In this document: piece by piece, positions 45,877 through 53,704 of the stretch
Layout of the letters: the number at the start of each line of letters is the position of its first letter
Position numbering within the stretch: the stretch's first letter is position 1
Assembly (NCBI GenBank): GCA_965262355.1
Contig: OZ253534.1
Coordinates: 3,410,001 to 3,474,000 of the forward strand
From: Multivorans sp965262355
GTDB lineage: Bacteria; Acidobacteriota; Thermoanaerobaculia; Multivoradales; Multivoraceae
Direction of reading: 5' to 3'
Length of the DNA stretch: 64,000 nt
Translations under genes and position numbers: made by a program
Notes under the pieces: model-generated
Database searches by the model: none
What the model was told of the DNA's origin: nothing
Seen by the model: only the letters and a program-made list of their open reading frames with translations

Positions 45877-47241
45877 TCAGCGACCGCCGCTGGTCTCGGC
45901 TGCCGCTGCTCTCGCTTCGCTCTGCTTCTGCCGGAACTCGCGCAGTTGCTGCATCTGGACCTTCAGTGCATCGGGCACGATGAAGGTGGGCATGTTGGTC
46001 TGCTGGCTGGTGTCCGTGAACGTGTAGTGGATGAAGCCGACCATCATCTCGTCGGTCGTCGCCTCGCCCCACATCACGTCCGCCGTCGGATCGGGGTTCG
46101 ACAGGTTGTCGGCCGAGTTGTCGAACGTTGCGTCGACGCGAATGGTCGTGCCGGCTGGAATCACCCTGGGCTCTGTCGGCGTGTAGGTGAGCTGCCAGTT
46201 GAAGTCGTACTTCGGCACGTCGAGCAGAATGTCCTTCCCGCCGTCGGGGTACTCGGCCGTGAACCTCATCGTCTTGCCCCGCAGGTGCATGTGAGGCGTG
46301 AAGTCGAAGAGCACCGCCTCGTGCTCGGTGGTGTACGAAGACCACGACTGGTAGTTGCTGTCGCCCGCCGGAATGTTCAGCGCCGGATCCACCAGCCACA
46401 GCGTCTCCACCACGTTCTCGGGCTTCTCGTCGTGGAAGTAGAGGCCCATGGTCGTCTGGTCGGTGCCGCCGGTGCCCGCGCCCGGAGTCTTGTGGTAGTG
46501 CATCTGGAAGAACAGCGTGCTGTTCGGCGGCATGCGCATCCCGTGCCCTTCGGCAAACTGAAGCGGCGCAACACCGGGTCCCCAGCCGCTCACGAAGGTG
46601 AGGTCCAGACTTCCCGTCCGGCTCTGCACGCCGGCGAGTGTGGCGTCGGGCGGCGCGAGGTAGGTCAACTGGTGATGCACCGCTTCGACGAATCCGGGGT
46701 GGATCTCGATCGCCCTGATCCAGCGTTCTTCGTTGACCGGGTTGTCCACCTGGAGCCACTCGTAGTGATCCTCAACGTCATCGGAGACCTGGAACTCCGG
46801 TCCCGTGTAGACGGCGTCCGGCGTACCGAGCTTCCAGTCCGAAGAGAAGCTGGGAGGCTCCGGCGCCCGCGCAAGGTCACCGACCGGCGCGCCCGCGGCC
46901 ACCCAACGGCTCAATGTCTCGATCTCGGCGTCCGTGAGGCTCGGGTCCTCCACGAACTCCCCGTGCTCCGGGCTCGCGAACCACGGTGGCATGGAGCGCT
47001 CGGTGACGACCCGGCGGATCGACTTCGCCCAGGGGCGCGTCTCGTCGAAGGTCAACAGCGACATGGGCGCGGTCTGTCCGGGTCGATGACAGCTCGCGCA
47101 GTTCTCGTGCAGGATCGGTGCGACGTGGTCCGACCAGGTCACCTCAGCGGGGTCTGCCGCGTTGTTGGCTGCCGGCGCCGCGACGACCGCGCTCGCGAGG
47201 AGCGGGAGGCCGAGAACGAGAAGGGGGAGACGGGACTTCAT
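45877..47241 (-). CDS. c-type cytochrome fused to a PHM-like copper monooxygenase
   Basis: A 454-residue exported protein. Signal peptide about 1-22; cytochrome c domain with CASCH (48-52) and MPPW (84-87). The second part holds all ligands expected of a PHM/DBM-type copper monooxygenase: HH (189-190) and H248/H250 for the first copper, HMH (317-319) in FTPHMHLRG and a Met in TDEMMVGF (399/400) for the second. This suggests electrons pass from haem c to a copper hydroxylation site, although related proteins have not been characterised to my knowledge. The chosen ATG gives the signal peptide; the longer frame is not coding. Paralogue of the partial gene at 1-819. Confidence 0.9.
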   Translation of the reverse strand: MKSRLPLLVLGLPLLASAVVAAPAANNAADPAEVTWSDHVAPILHENCASCHRPGQTAPMSLLTFDETRPWAKSIRRVVTERSMPPWFASPEHGEFVEDPSLTDAEIETLSRWVAAGAPVGDLARAPEPPSFSSDWKLGTPDAVYTGPEFQVSDDVEDHYEWLQVDNPVNEERWIRAIEIHPGFVEAVHHQLTYLAPPDATLAGVQSRTGSLDLTFVSGWGPGVAPLQFAEGHGMRMPPNSTLFFQMHYHKTPGAGTGGTDQTTMGLYFHDEKPENVVETLWLVDPALNIPAGDSNYQSWSSYTTEHEAVLFDFTPHMHLRGKTMRFTAEYPDGGKDILLDVPKYDFNWQLTYTPTEPRVIPAGTTIRVDATFDNSADNLSNPDPTADVMWGEATTDEMMVGFIHYTFTDTSQQTNMPTFIVPDALKVQMQQLREFRQKQSEARAAAAETSGGR

Positions 47242-47380
47242 GGGTTCTCCTTGCCGGGTGGAGTCCGTGGACTCCGACACCTGGGACGGAACTGCGTTAG
47301 ACGGTGATTGTAGCCGGAGGAGCGTACGCCACAGAACATGGGGTACGCCGATCTTCCTGCCGCGCACGCTGCTAGCGCTC

Positions 47381-48376
47381 TCAGTCGAACGCCGCCAGGA
47401 TCTCGTCGTCGATCTGCTGCCACGACTCCGGCTGGTTGGGGACGCCGCACAGGATGATCTCCTCGGCGCCTGCCTCGATGTACTGCTGCAGCAGGTCCTG
47501 AATGGAGGGGGCGGTACCCCAGCAGTACCAGGGCCGGCCGGGTGACTTTGCGGCTTCCTGGTCGTTGGCGAAGAGCCGGAAGGGCAGGGCGACGGTCCTC
47601 TTGATCTCCGCCGGATCGCGTCCGGCGTCCTCGCAGTGACGGTCCAGGACCTCCTGCTTGTGCCGGAAGACATCGACGCCGCCCGGGTGCCAGAAGTCCA
47701 GGTTGCTGATGTCGCCGTAGCGGGCGCAGGTGCGGAGCGTCCGCTTTTCGCCGTTGCCGCCGATCAGGATCGGGATATGGGCCTTCCGGCTAGAACGCGG
47801 CCTGGTCGAACCCGGCGCGAGGGGCGCTTCGTCCAGCCGATAGTGGCGCCCCTCGAACGTGATCTTCTCGTCGTCCTTCTTGGTGAACAGCAGACGGATG
47901 AGCTGAGCCGCCTCCTCCAGGCGATCGCAGCGCTCGCGAACCGAGGGGAAGTCCCAGCCGTAGGCCTGGTGCTCGCGCTCGAACCAGGCGGCGCCGATCC
48001 CCAGTTCCATGCGTCCGCCGCTGATGTGGTCGACGCTGGCGCAGATCTTCGCCAGGTGCGCGGGATTGCGGTAGGTGATGCCGCAGGCAAGCGTTCCCAG
48101 CCGCACGCGCTCGGTCAGCATCGCCGCCGCGGTGATCAGGGTCCAGACTTCGAGCGCCGACTTGTGCTCGTCGTTGGGGGCCGCGGGCGGCAGGAAGTGA
48201 TCCGAGAACCAGAGGCTGCGCCAGCGTCCGTTCTCGATCGTTTGAACGGTGGCCTCGATCTGCGGCCACGGCAGGCGGTAGCTGCTGAGCTGGGCGCCGA
48301 ACCCGGTTGGCGCGCTTCGCGCCAACCGTGAACCGGTCCGTGCGCCCGTCATCGGGCGCTCGGCTGAACATTCCAT
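47381..48376 (-). CDS. LLM-class flavin oxidoreductase, F420-dependent type
   Basis: A 331-residue TIM-barrel oxidoreductase. SLWFSDHFLPP, VRLGTLACGITYRNPAHLAK and GRMELGIGAAWFEREHQAYG are diagnostic of the luciferase-like monooxygenase family, F420-dependent subgroup (ILIGGNGEKRTLRTCARYGD). It probably uses F420 or FMN; substrate unknown. The first residues (MECSAERPMTGARTG) look weak, and a perfect 11-bp hairpin lies over codons 17-25, so the true start could be the second Met. Confidence 0.88.
   Translation of the reverse strand: MECSAERPMTGARTGSRLARSAPTGFGAQLSSYRLPWPQIEATVQTIENGRWRSLWFSDHFLPPAAPNDEHKSALEVWTLITAAAMLTERVRLGTLACGITYRNPAHLAKICASVDHISGGRMELGIGAAWFEREHQAYGWDFPSVRERCDRLEEAAQLIRLLFTKKDDEKITFEGRHYRLDEAPLAPGSTRPRSSRKAHIPILIGGNGEKRTLRTCARYGDISNLDFWHPGGVDVFRHKQEVLDRHCEDAGRDPAEIKRTVALPFRLFANDQEAAKSPGRPWYCWGTAPSIQDLLQQYIEAGAEEIILCGVPNQPESWQQIDDEILAAFD
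48304..48328. repeat. 11-bp perfect hairpin at the LLM gene 5' end
   Basis: CGGTTGGCGCG-CTT-CGCGCCAACCG, overlapping the first codons of the LLM gene. Same GGCGCG(AAG/CTT)CGC core as the hairpin at 63053-63069. Confidence 0.5.
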
Positions 48377-48441
48377 GGGGCCGAAGCTACCTCAAGTGGT
48401 ACGCTGTTCCAAGTTTGTTTCCAGCGAGTGCGGAAGTCGAG

Positions 48442-49076
48442 ATGACCCTGGAGGAGCTCAAACGAGACTTCGATCGGGACGGTTACGTCGTCCTCCGTGG
48501 CTTCCTCTCGCCTGAGGAGGTCGAGGAGTTGCGCGCCCACGCCGAGCGATGCCTGAGCCAGGTCAAGAGAGGCGAGGAATACCCGGCGTCGCCAAGAACC
48601 TGAACAAGGTCGATCCCTGGTTCGAGGATCAGCTCGTGCGCGGCAAGCAAACCGAGCTGATCTCCGCGCTGCTCGAGGACGACCTGGAGCCGGCGACGGC
48701 CGGCTGGTTCGCTCGGCTGCCCGGGGAGACGTCCGGGATCAAGCCTCATCTCGATGCCGTCGGTCACCGGCGGAAGGGTGCCACGATCTGGATCGCCCTC
48801 GACCGGGCGGACAGGGAGAACGGCTGTCTCTACTACGCGAAGGGCACGCACCGGCAGAACCTGCCGAGTCGCATCGGCCTTCCCGGCTTCAGTGCCGAGT
48901 CCGAGGAGGCGGTGGCGGTCGAGGTCGAGCCGGGCGACGCGGTCATTCACAGCTCGCTCACGGTGCACTGGTCGGAAGCGAACCGCAGCCAGCGTCCGCG
49001 CCAGGCGATCACGTACTTCTACTGGGCGGCCTCGTCCCGGGGGGATGCGGGCGGCGCCAACTCGATACGGCGGTAG
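48442..49076 (+). pseudogene. PhyH-family dioxygenase, frameshifted
   Basis: Phytanoyl-CoA dioxygenase-like Fe(II)/2-oxoglutarate enzyme. MTLEELKRDFDRDGYVVLRG is the usual opening with LSPEEVEELRAHAE. The frame breaks after GEEYP; the next frame continues GVAKNLNKVDPWFEDQL and carries the metal site HLD (in GIKPHLDAVGH), the distal His in VHWSEAN and the 2-oxoglutarate-binding Arg near RPRQAITYFYW. One extra G at 48585-48586 restores GEEYPGVAKN and about 211 residues. Catalytic residues are intact, so the frameshift may be an error. Divergent from the LLM gene. Confidence 0.8.
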
Positions 49077-49135
49077 ATCGACGCGGGAGCCATTCAGGCA
49101 GCAGTCACGGCGGTGGCCCGGCGCGGCTGCCGATA

Positions 49136-49172
49136 TTGACACTGCTCGCCACGTTCCAATACTGTTCCCAAT
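49136..49172 (+). promoter_or_regulatory. Leaderless promoter of the mazEF-like operon
   Basis: -35 TTGACA (49136-49141), 18-base spacer, -10 TACTGT (49160-49165), then 7 bases to the ATG, so the transcript should begin at or next to the start codon. A direct repeat TTCCAATA / TTCCCAATA overlaps the -10 and the ATG. Confidence 0.6.
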
Positions 49173-49409
49173 ATGAAGACAATAGCCGTGACCATCGACG
49201 AAGAGACGCTAGAGCGTATCGATGAGTTGGCCTCGATCCCTGATCGCTACTCCAGTCGTTCTGCTCTGGTGAGGGATGCTCTTGCCGGATACGTGGCTCG
49301 TGAACAGCGCCTGCTCCAGGAAGACCGAGAGCGGCGGATCATCCGGCGGCACAAGGAAACCCTGGGCGAGGAACTGGCGGCCCTCGTCGCGGAACAGGCG
49401 CAGGATTGA
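49173..49409 (+). CDS. RHH antitoxin of a MazF-type toxin
   Basis: A 78-residue antitoxin: RHH motif MKTIAVTIDEETLERIDELA and YSSRSALVRDALAGYV, then a charged helical tail rich in Glu and Arg for toxin binding. The stop overlaps the toxin start as TTGA. The promoter places the ATG at the transcription start. Confidence 0.87.
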   Translation: MKTIAVTIDEETLERIDELASIPDRYSSRSALVRDALAGYVAREQRLLQEDRERRIIRRHKETLGEELAALVAEQAQD

Positions 49410-49741
49410 AGCGAGGAGCGATCTACCGAACCCGGGAGCGGACGCCGGAAAGGGGTGGCAAGCCGGGCTTCTACGTCGTCGTGTCGCGCCCCTTCATTGC
49501 CGAGAACGAAGACATCTCGACTGTTGTCTGTGCTCCGCTCTATCGGGAGCACCTGGGCCTTTCGACGGAGGTCGCTTTGGGCCCTGCCGATGGCCTGCCA
49601 ATAGACTGTTCGATCCGCTGCGATTTCCTTGCTCTGATGTTCAAGTCGAAGCTCACTGGTTTCGTTACCGAGCTGCCGTCCGCCAGAATGGTCGACCTGG
49701 ACGATGCGCTGGCGAGGGCCGTCGGCATCGAACGGCGCTGA
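49406..49741 (+). CDS. mazF: MazF/PemK-type mRNA interferase
   Basis: A 111-residue toxin with the PemK fold markers MKRGAIYRTRERTPERGGKP, YVVVSRPFIAENEDISTVVC and LPIDCSIRCDFLALMFKSKL. The SH3-like barrel should bind and cut single-stranded mRNA at short sites. The start is TTG overlapping the antitoxin stop. Normal length; the exact cleavage site cannot be read from the sequence. Confidence 0.88.
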   Translation: MKRGAIYRTRERTPERGGKPGFYVVVSRPFIAENEDISTVVCAPLYREHLGLSTEVALGPADGLPIDCSIRCDFLALMFKSKLTGFVTELPSARMVDLDDALARAVGIERR

Positions 49742-49825
49742 GAGTAGCTGTCGGGCCGACGCCTCAAGCAGCCCCAAGCAACGTCTTCAGGGGCAGCCAA
49801 GGTACCCACCACCGGATCCTTGGGC

Positions 49826-49854
49826 TTGACCTGACGTGTCATGACACGTCATGC
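49826..49854 (+). promoter_or_regulatory. Promoter and 20-bp palindromic operator of the RHH-Doc operon
   Basis: -35 TTGACC (49826-49831) followed directly by the perfect palindrome TGACGTGTCATGACACGTCA (49832-49851). A weak -10 (TCATGC, 49849-49854) lies 17 bases after the -35, so a bound antitoxin would block polymerase. A related, degenerate site is at 15950-15969. Confidence 0.7.
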
Positions 49855-49886
49855 TCCAGCGGATGGAGGAGACTGGAGGCGAACCG

Positions 49887-50099
49887 ATGTCGACGATCAA
49901 GATCAGCTCGAAGGTGGACGAGGCGGCCTGGAGCGAACTCCACGACCTGGCGAAGGAAACCAGGCGGACCGTTTCGGGACTGCTGTCCGAGGCGGTGGAG
50001 GAGTACCTGGCCCGGCGCCGCGTACGGCCGGATGTGCTCCGGCATCTGGAGGACTCGCTGCGCGACAACGACGAGTTGGGCAAGCTCCTCGCGCAGTAG
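49887..50099 (+). CDS. RHH antitoxin of the Doc module
   Basis: A 70-residue antitoxin (MSTIKISSKVDEAAWSELHD, then VSGLLSEAVEEYLARRRVRP). The tail DNDELGKLLAQ should bind Doc. It is preceded by a perfect palindromic operator and followed 20 bases later by the Doc gene. It is a close paralogue of the orphan at 16006-16218, conserved also in the 5' leader (GGAGGCGAACCGATG). Confidence 0.88.
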   Translation: MSTIKISSKVDEAAWSELHDLAKETRRTVSGLLSEAVEEYLARRRVRPDVLRHLEDSLRDNDELGKLLAQ

Positions 50100-50119
50100 T
50101 GCTTCCCCGTCACTGAGCG

Positions 50120-50503
50120 ATGGATAGGGTCCAGTTCCTCACGCTCGACGAACTGTTGGCGATCCACGAACGCCTCATCGTGCGCTTCGGCGGTTCAACC
50201 GGCGCGCGCGACCTGGGTTTGGCCGAGAGTGCGCTCTTCCGGCCGCAGTCGGGCTACTACGAAGACGTCGTGGCCATGGCTGCGGCGCTGTTCGAGTCGT
50301 TGCTCATCAACCACGCCTTCGTTGACGGCAACAAGCGCGTGGCCTTCTTCGCGACGGATGTCTTCCTGCGCATGAACGGTTGGAGGCTCGTGGTCGACGA
50401 TCGTGAGGCGTACATGTTCCTGATCGGTGGGCTTGAGGCGGGGACGCTGGATCGGGACGCGCTGGACGAATGGCTGCGAGCCTCGGTAACGCGCCTGGAG
50501 TGA
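50120..50503 (+). CDS. doc: Doc-type toxin (Fic/Doc kinase)
   Basis: A 127-residue Fic/Doc protein with the catalytic motif HAFVDGNKR (His65 to Arg73), the Doc form HxFx(D/N)GNKR. In characterised systems Doc phosphorylates EF-Tu and stops translation. Length and the LGLAESALFRPQ and DREAYMFLIGG segments are standard. Its stop overlaps the GTG start of the following MFS gene (GTGA), an unusual neighbour. Confidence 0.9.
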   Translation: MDRVQFLTLDELLAIHERLIVRFGGSTGARDLGLAESALFRPQSGYYEDVVAMAAALFESLLINHAFVDGNKRVAFFATDVFLRMNGWRLVVDDREAYMFLIGGLEAGTLDRDALDEWLRASVTRLE

Positions 50504-51628
50504 GTGCGGCAGTGGCGAAGCCCGAGTCCGACTACCCCTCCGTGGGCGCCGCCAACTACGGGGTCGTGCTCCTGTTCCTCGCCTACGTGCTGTCGTTCCT
50601 CGACCGCAACATCCTTTCGCTGCTGGTCGGTCCGATCCGGGAGCAGTTCGGGATCACCGACTTCCAGTACAGCCTGCTGGCCGGCGCCGCGTTCGCGCTT
50701 GTGTACAGCTTCGCCAGTCTGCCCCTGGGCCTGCTCGCCGATCGCTACTCGCGCAAGCTGATCGTCGCCGCCAGCGTCGCCTTCTGGAGCCTGGCGACGG
50801 CGGCGGGCGGCCTGGCGAACGGCGTGGGGCAACTCTTCGCCTCGCGAATGGCGGTCGGCGCGGGCGAGGCGGGGCTTGCGCCGCCCGCCTACTCGATCAT
50901 CACCGACAGCTACCGTCCGGCCCACTTCGGCTACGCGATGTCCTTCTACAAGACGGGGGTGCGGGTCGGCGGCGGTTTCGCCCTGGTCATCGGCGGCCTG
51001 CCCATCGACTACTACACCCGCATCGGTCCGGTCGATCTGCCGCTCATCGGCACGCTGCAACCCTGGCAGGCGACGTTGGTCACGGTCGGTTTGCCCGGGG
51101 TTCTGCTCGCGCTTCTGCTGCAGACGATGGTCGAGCCGAAGCGCAAGGAGCTGGCAGTCTCGCGGAGCGGAAGGGAGCGTTTGCCGGTCGGCGAGTTCGT
51201 CAAGTTCATATGGGAGCGCAAGCGCGTCTATCTGCCGCTGTTCATCGGCTCGTCGATGCTGGCGATGGCCGGCTACGGCTCCTCCGCGTGGTACCCCGAG
51301 TTCCTGATCCGCAACTACGGCCTGAGCCGCGGGGCCGCCGGAACGAGCTACGGGACGATCACGATCATCACGGGGGTGGTCGGCATCATGGTGGCGCCCT
51401 GGATCGCGAACCGCCTCGCGGCGCGCGGCTACAAGGACGCCTATGGCCCTTGGCACCAGCACCCTGGCCGCGTTCACCGACTTCCTGTTCCAGGACGACG
51501 CCAAGGTCCACTACTCGCTCGCCACCATGCAGGCGATCTTCAAGCCGGCCGGGGCGATCCTGTTCTGGTACTGCCTGTCGGCGTACCGGAAGGCGATGGC
51601 GGAGGCGGGGAAGTGGGAGGTGGACTGA
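50500..51628 (+). pseudogene. MFS transporter (spinster-like), internally deleted
   Basis: A major-facilitator transporter with a good first two thirds: YVLSFLDRNILSLLVGPIRE, ADRYSRKLIVAASVAFWSLA, GAGEAGLAPPAYSIITDSYR. After RLAARGYKDAY (about 51440) the frame is lost, and the reading resumes in another frame at LGTSTLAAFTDFLFQDDAK to KWEVD. Compared with normal family members, roughly 70 residues, covering about two membrane helices, are missing at the junction. It probably cannot fold as a transporter. The start, GTG, overlaps the Doc stop. A degraded copy of its 3' end lies at 53283-53345. Confidence 0.75.
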
Positions 51629-51641
51629 GGGGAGCGCCGCG

Positions 51642-51977
51642 TCAGGTCAGCACCCGCAGCGCGGCCTCGGGAGCCTTGTCGAGTACTCGCAGCAGGGCGC
51701 GCGCCGCGCCGGTCTGGCAGCGCTTCCCCTGTTCCCAGTTGCGGATCGTCTCGTGCGGCACGTCGATGCGCCGCGCAAACTCCATCTGACTGAGCCCCAG
51801 CCGCCGGCGGACCCGGCGCGCGTACCGCGCCACGTCTTGCATCGCCTCGGCGTCATCCTCGCGCTGCTGCAAGCCGATCTCCGCCTCTGTGGTGCTGTCC
51901 ACCTTCGCAGCGTCGATCCTCCCTTCGGGAAAGGTCGCCGGATCGTCGGGATCAATCCTGACGCGCGTTGTGCTCAT
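51642..51977 (-). CDS. Xre-family antitoxin of a BrnT-type toxin
   Basis: A 111-residue protein. The C-terminal helix-turn-helix RRRLGLSQMEFARRIDVPHE then TIRNWEQGKR is clear; the N-terminus (DPDDPATFPEGRIDAAKV) resembles BrnA-type antitoxins. It overlaps the toxin gene by 26 bases and follows it on the same strand, the toxin-first order of BrnTA and HigBA systems. Confidence 0.85.
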   Translation of the reverse strand: MSTTRVRIDPDDPATFPEGRIDAAKVDSTTEAEIGLQQREDDAEAMQDVARYARRVRRRLGLSQMEFARRIDVPHETIRNWEQGKRCQTGAARALLRVLDKAPEAALRVLT

Positions 51978-52230
51978 AGTTCGCGACCTCCTTCCTGTTG
52001 GCCTTGCGGGCCGAGATAATGCGGGTTGCCGAACCCCGTATCGTGTAGACGACGTAGGTCCGCCCGTCGATCATGCCGAGCAGCCTGTACCGATCCTCGC
52101 CATAGTCCCGTCGCCGATCCTGGGCGACGATTCGGTGCGGATCGAAAAAGGCGCGGACGGCATAGGCGAAGTCGAAGCCGCGACGCTCGAAGCAGGCATC
52201 GTTCTTCGCCTCGTCCCACTCGAACTCCAT
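51952..52230 (-). CDS. BrnT-type toxin
   Basis: A 92-residue RelE-fold RNase toxin: MEFEWDEAKNDACFERRGFD, AVRAFFDPHRIV, DYGEDRYRLLGMIDGRTYVV and RIISARKANRKEVANYE are the BrnT blocks. The ATG at 52230 lies 6 bases after the -10 box; two in-frame Met codons further up (52248, 52269) lie inside the promoter, so they are excluded. First gene of the operon with its Xre antitoxin. Confidence 0.9.
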   Translation of the reverse strand: MEFEWDEAKNDACFERRGFDFAYAVRAFFDPHRIVAQDRRRDYGEDRYRLLGMIDGRTYVVYTIRGSATRIISARKANRKEVANYEHNARQD

Positions 52231-52265
52231 CCCGATCGTATAGGCCATTGGCCTACCCCTGTCAA
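52231..52265 (-). promoter_or_regulatory. Leaderless promoter with embedded operator, BrnT operon
   Basis: -35 TTGACA (52260-52265), 17-base spacer, -10 TATACG (52237-52242), 6 bases, then ATG. A perfect 7-1-7 inverted repeat TAGGCCAATGGCCTA (52241-52255) lies in the spacer, overlapping the first two bases of the -10 and ending 4 bases before the -35. The same layout is found at 54031-54064. Confidence 0.75.
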
Positions 52266-52396
52266 GCACGTGTCAGAAGATCGCGCGTCCAGCTCCGCAG
52301 TCAGGCAAGGGCGCTCGGTATCGAACTGCGGTGACTGGATAGCAGGGCCAGCGCCCGTCCGCGTCGGTCAGAGCACCTCCCAGCGGGCGGCTTTTC

Positions 52397-52456
52397 GGGT
52401 AGTCGGAGCCGAGTTATGGGTAGCCTTCTGGGTAGTTGCCCTCGTCTCTTGGGTAG
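52397..52456 (+). repeat. Four GGGTAG repeats spaced 21-12-21
   Basis: GGGTAG occurs at 52397, 52418, 52430 and 52451, followed by T or C; the start-to-start distances are 21, 12 and 21 bases. They lie between the BrnT promoter and the integrase remnant. They could be binding sites (for example integrase arm sites) or chance in GC-rich DNA. Apart from the fragment at 52508-52667, I see no gene in 52266-52682. Confidence 0.5.
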
Positions 52457-52507
52457 TTTCTCTCCGGCGGCTAGATCCTCAGTACAAAGCCTGAGCCGAC
52501 ATCGAAC

Positions 52508-52667
52508 TCACCCAGTTCCGAAGGCCGCCGCCGGCGTTCCCTCGGGCAGCGGGAACTGCCGGGCGCGTTGGGCGATGCGGATGAAGCGGGAACATCGCTT
52601 CGGGGTCCAGGTCGTCCATCGTGGCGCCGACACACTCCTCAGCCTCGAATAGTCTGGATCCGGGCAT
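52508..52667 (-). pseudogene. Possible 3' remnant of an AlbA_2-type ATP-binding protein
   Basis: In one minus frame LFEAEECVGATMDDLDPEAM and in the next RFIRIAQRARQFPLPEGTPA: together they resemble the linker after an AlbA_2 (Schlafen-like) domain in ATP-binding helicase-like proteins. No start, no full domain, one frame change. A short decayed piece; the family guess is weak. Confidence 0.3.
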
Positions 52668-52682
52668 TGTCGCTGCTTGAGG

Positions 52683-53162
52683 TCAGAGGAAGGCGGCGCC
52701 CGCGTGGTCCTCGAACGCCTCCACCTGACGAATGTAGCGGAGGACCATTTCGGCGCTGGAATGTCTCGTGACCTCCATGATCTTGTCGAGCCGCGCACCG
52801 TGAACGGCGGCGCTGGTGACGAAACCGGCGCGCAGGGAATGCCCCGAGTACTCGGCCGGGTCGAGCCCGATCGCCTGGACGTAGTGCTTGACTAGGCGCG
52901 GGATGTCCGAATGGTGCAAGCGGCGGCCGCGAAGTCGCCCGCCGCGCCATAGGGACTGGAACAGCGGCCCCTCTGCAGCCCGGACGAGCGCCAGCCATCG
53001 TCGCAGGCGCGACACGGCGTTCAGTCCCTTTCCCGCCGGTATCGCGATGCGCTGCCCCTTCGCGGTCTGGTCGGTCTTCGACCTCCGGATGGTCAGAAAC
53101 AGGCCGTTGTCTTCACCGGGCTGGCCGATGAAGTCGACGTCTTCGACGTTCCTTGAGGTGCG
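52683..53162 (-). pseudogene. Tyrosine recombinase, 5'-truncated
   Basis: The C-terminal catalytic domain of an integrase: TIRRSKTDQTAKGQRIAIPA, GHSLRAGFVTSAAVHGARLD (His-x-x-Arg), the RHSS turn and the nucleophile in LRYIRQVEAFEDHAG. The N-terminal DNA-binding domain and the first catalytic Arg region are missing: upstream of RTSRNVEDVDF the frame hits a stop and the sequence becomes a helicase-like fragment. About 159 codons remain; the protein cannot be active by itself. It indicates that an integrative element once occupied this spot. Confidence 0.8.
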
Positions 53163-53247
53163 CTTTCAGGAAGTCTCCGGCCGCGCCGCGGGAGCGGTTG
53201 TCGAGGATGCCGACAGGGGGCGCAACGAGTCCAGGGGCGTCATGCAT
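53149..53247 (-). pseudogene. Possible N-terminal remnant of a PLD-type helicase
   Basis: A short minus-strand frame reading VGILDNRSRGAAGDFLKAHL resembles the N-terminus of helicases that begin with a phospholipase D-like domain. It breaks off at the junction with the integrase remnant. Only about 30 residues, so the family call is tentative. Confidence 0.35.
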
Positions 53248-53282
53248 CGCCGCGGATGCTAGCCGTAGAAGGGTTCGCTGGG

Positions 53283-53345
53283 CTTGACTGCCTGCTGGCT
53301 TACCGGGAGGCGATGGAGGAAGCGGGGTAGTGGGAGGTAGATTGA
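53283..53345 (+). repeat. Degraded copy of the MFS gene 3' end
   Basis: Aligns without gaps to 51566-51628 (about 80% identical by eye): LDCLLAYREAMEEAG-stop-WEVD-stop here against YCLSAYRKAMAEAGKWEVD in the MFS gene. An in-frame TAG interrupts it. As at 51628, it is followed a few tens of bases later by the end of a minus-strand Xre antitoxin gene. Confidence 0.7.
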
Positions 53346-53398
53346 GAGAGCGGGCGAAACGCTGCGCCGTCGCCTGACCGCCGCACCGTAACGGTCCC

Positions 53399-53704
53399 TC
53401 AGCCGTCGAGGGCACGCACGACCGCCTCCGGTTCCCGGTCGATGACAGTCAGCAGGACGCGAGCCGCACGGTCCGGGACTCGTCGACCCTGTTCCCAGTC
53501 CTGCACGGCGCGGGCATCCAGTCCGAACCGGTCCGCGAAGCTCTGGCGACTGAGCTGCATGCGCTTACGGAGCGCAACGATGCGCTCCGCCGCCGGATCG
53601 TCGACGATTCGGCAAGGCAGTCGCGTTTCGCCGCGCACGTGAGCGAGCACTTCTCCGAGGGCAGCTTCCACCTCGCGGCCCGTTTTCGTTCGCTGAGTCG
53701 TCAC
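53399..53704 (-). CDS. Xre-family antitoxin of a RelE/HigB-like toxin
   Basis: A 101-residue antitoxin with a helix-turn-helix (RKRMQLSRQSFADRFGLDAR, AVQDWEQGRRVPDRAARVLL). The GTG start overlaps the toxin stop (GTGA). The longer frame runs back into the toxin gene and is rejected. Toxin-first order, as in HigBA. Confidence 0.85.
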   Translation of the reverse strand: MTTQRTKTGREVEAALGEVLAHVRGETRLPCRIVDDPAAERIVALRKRMQLSRQSFADRFGLDARAVQDWEQGRRVPDRAARVLLTVIDREPEAVVRALDG

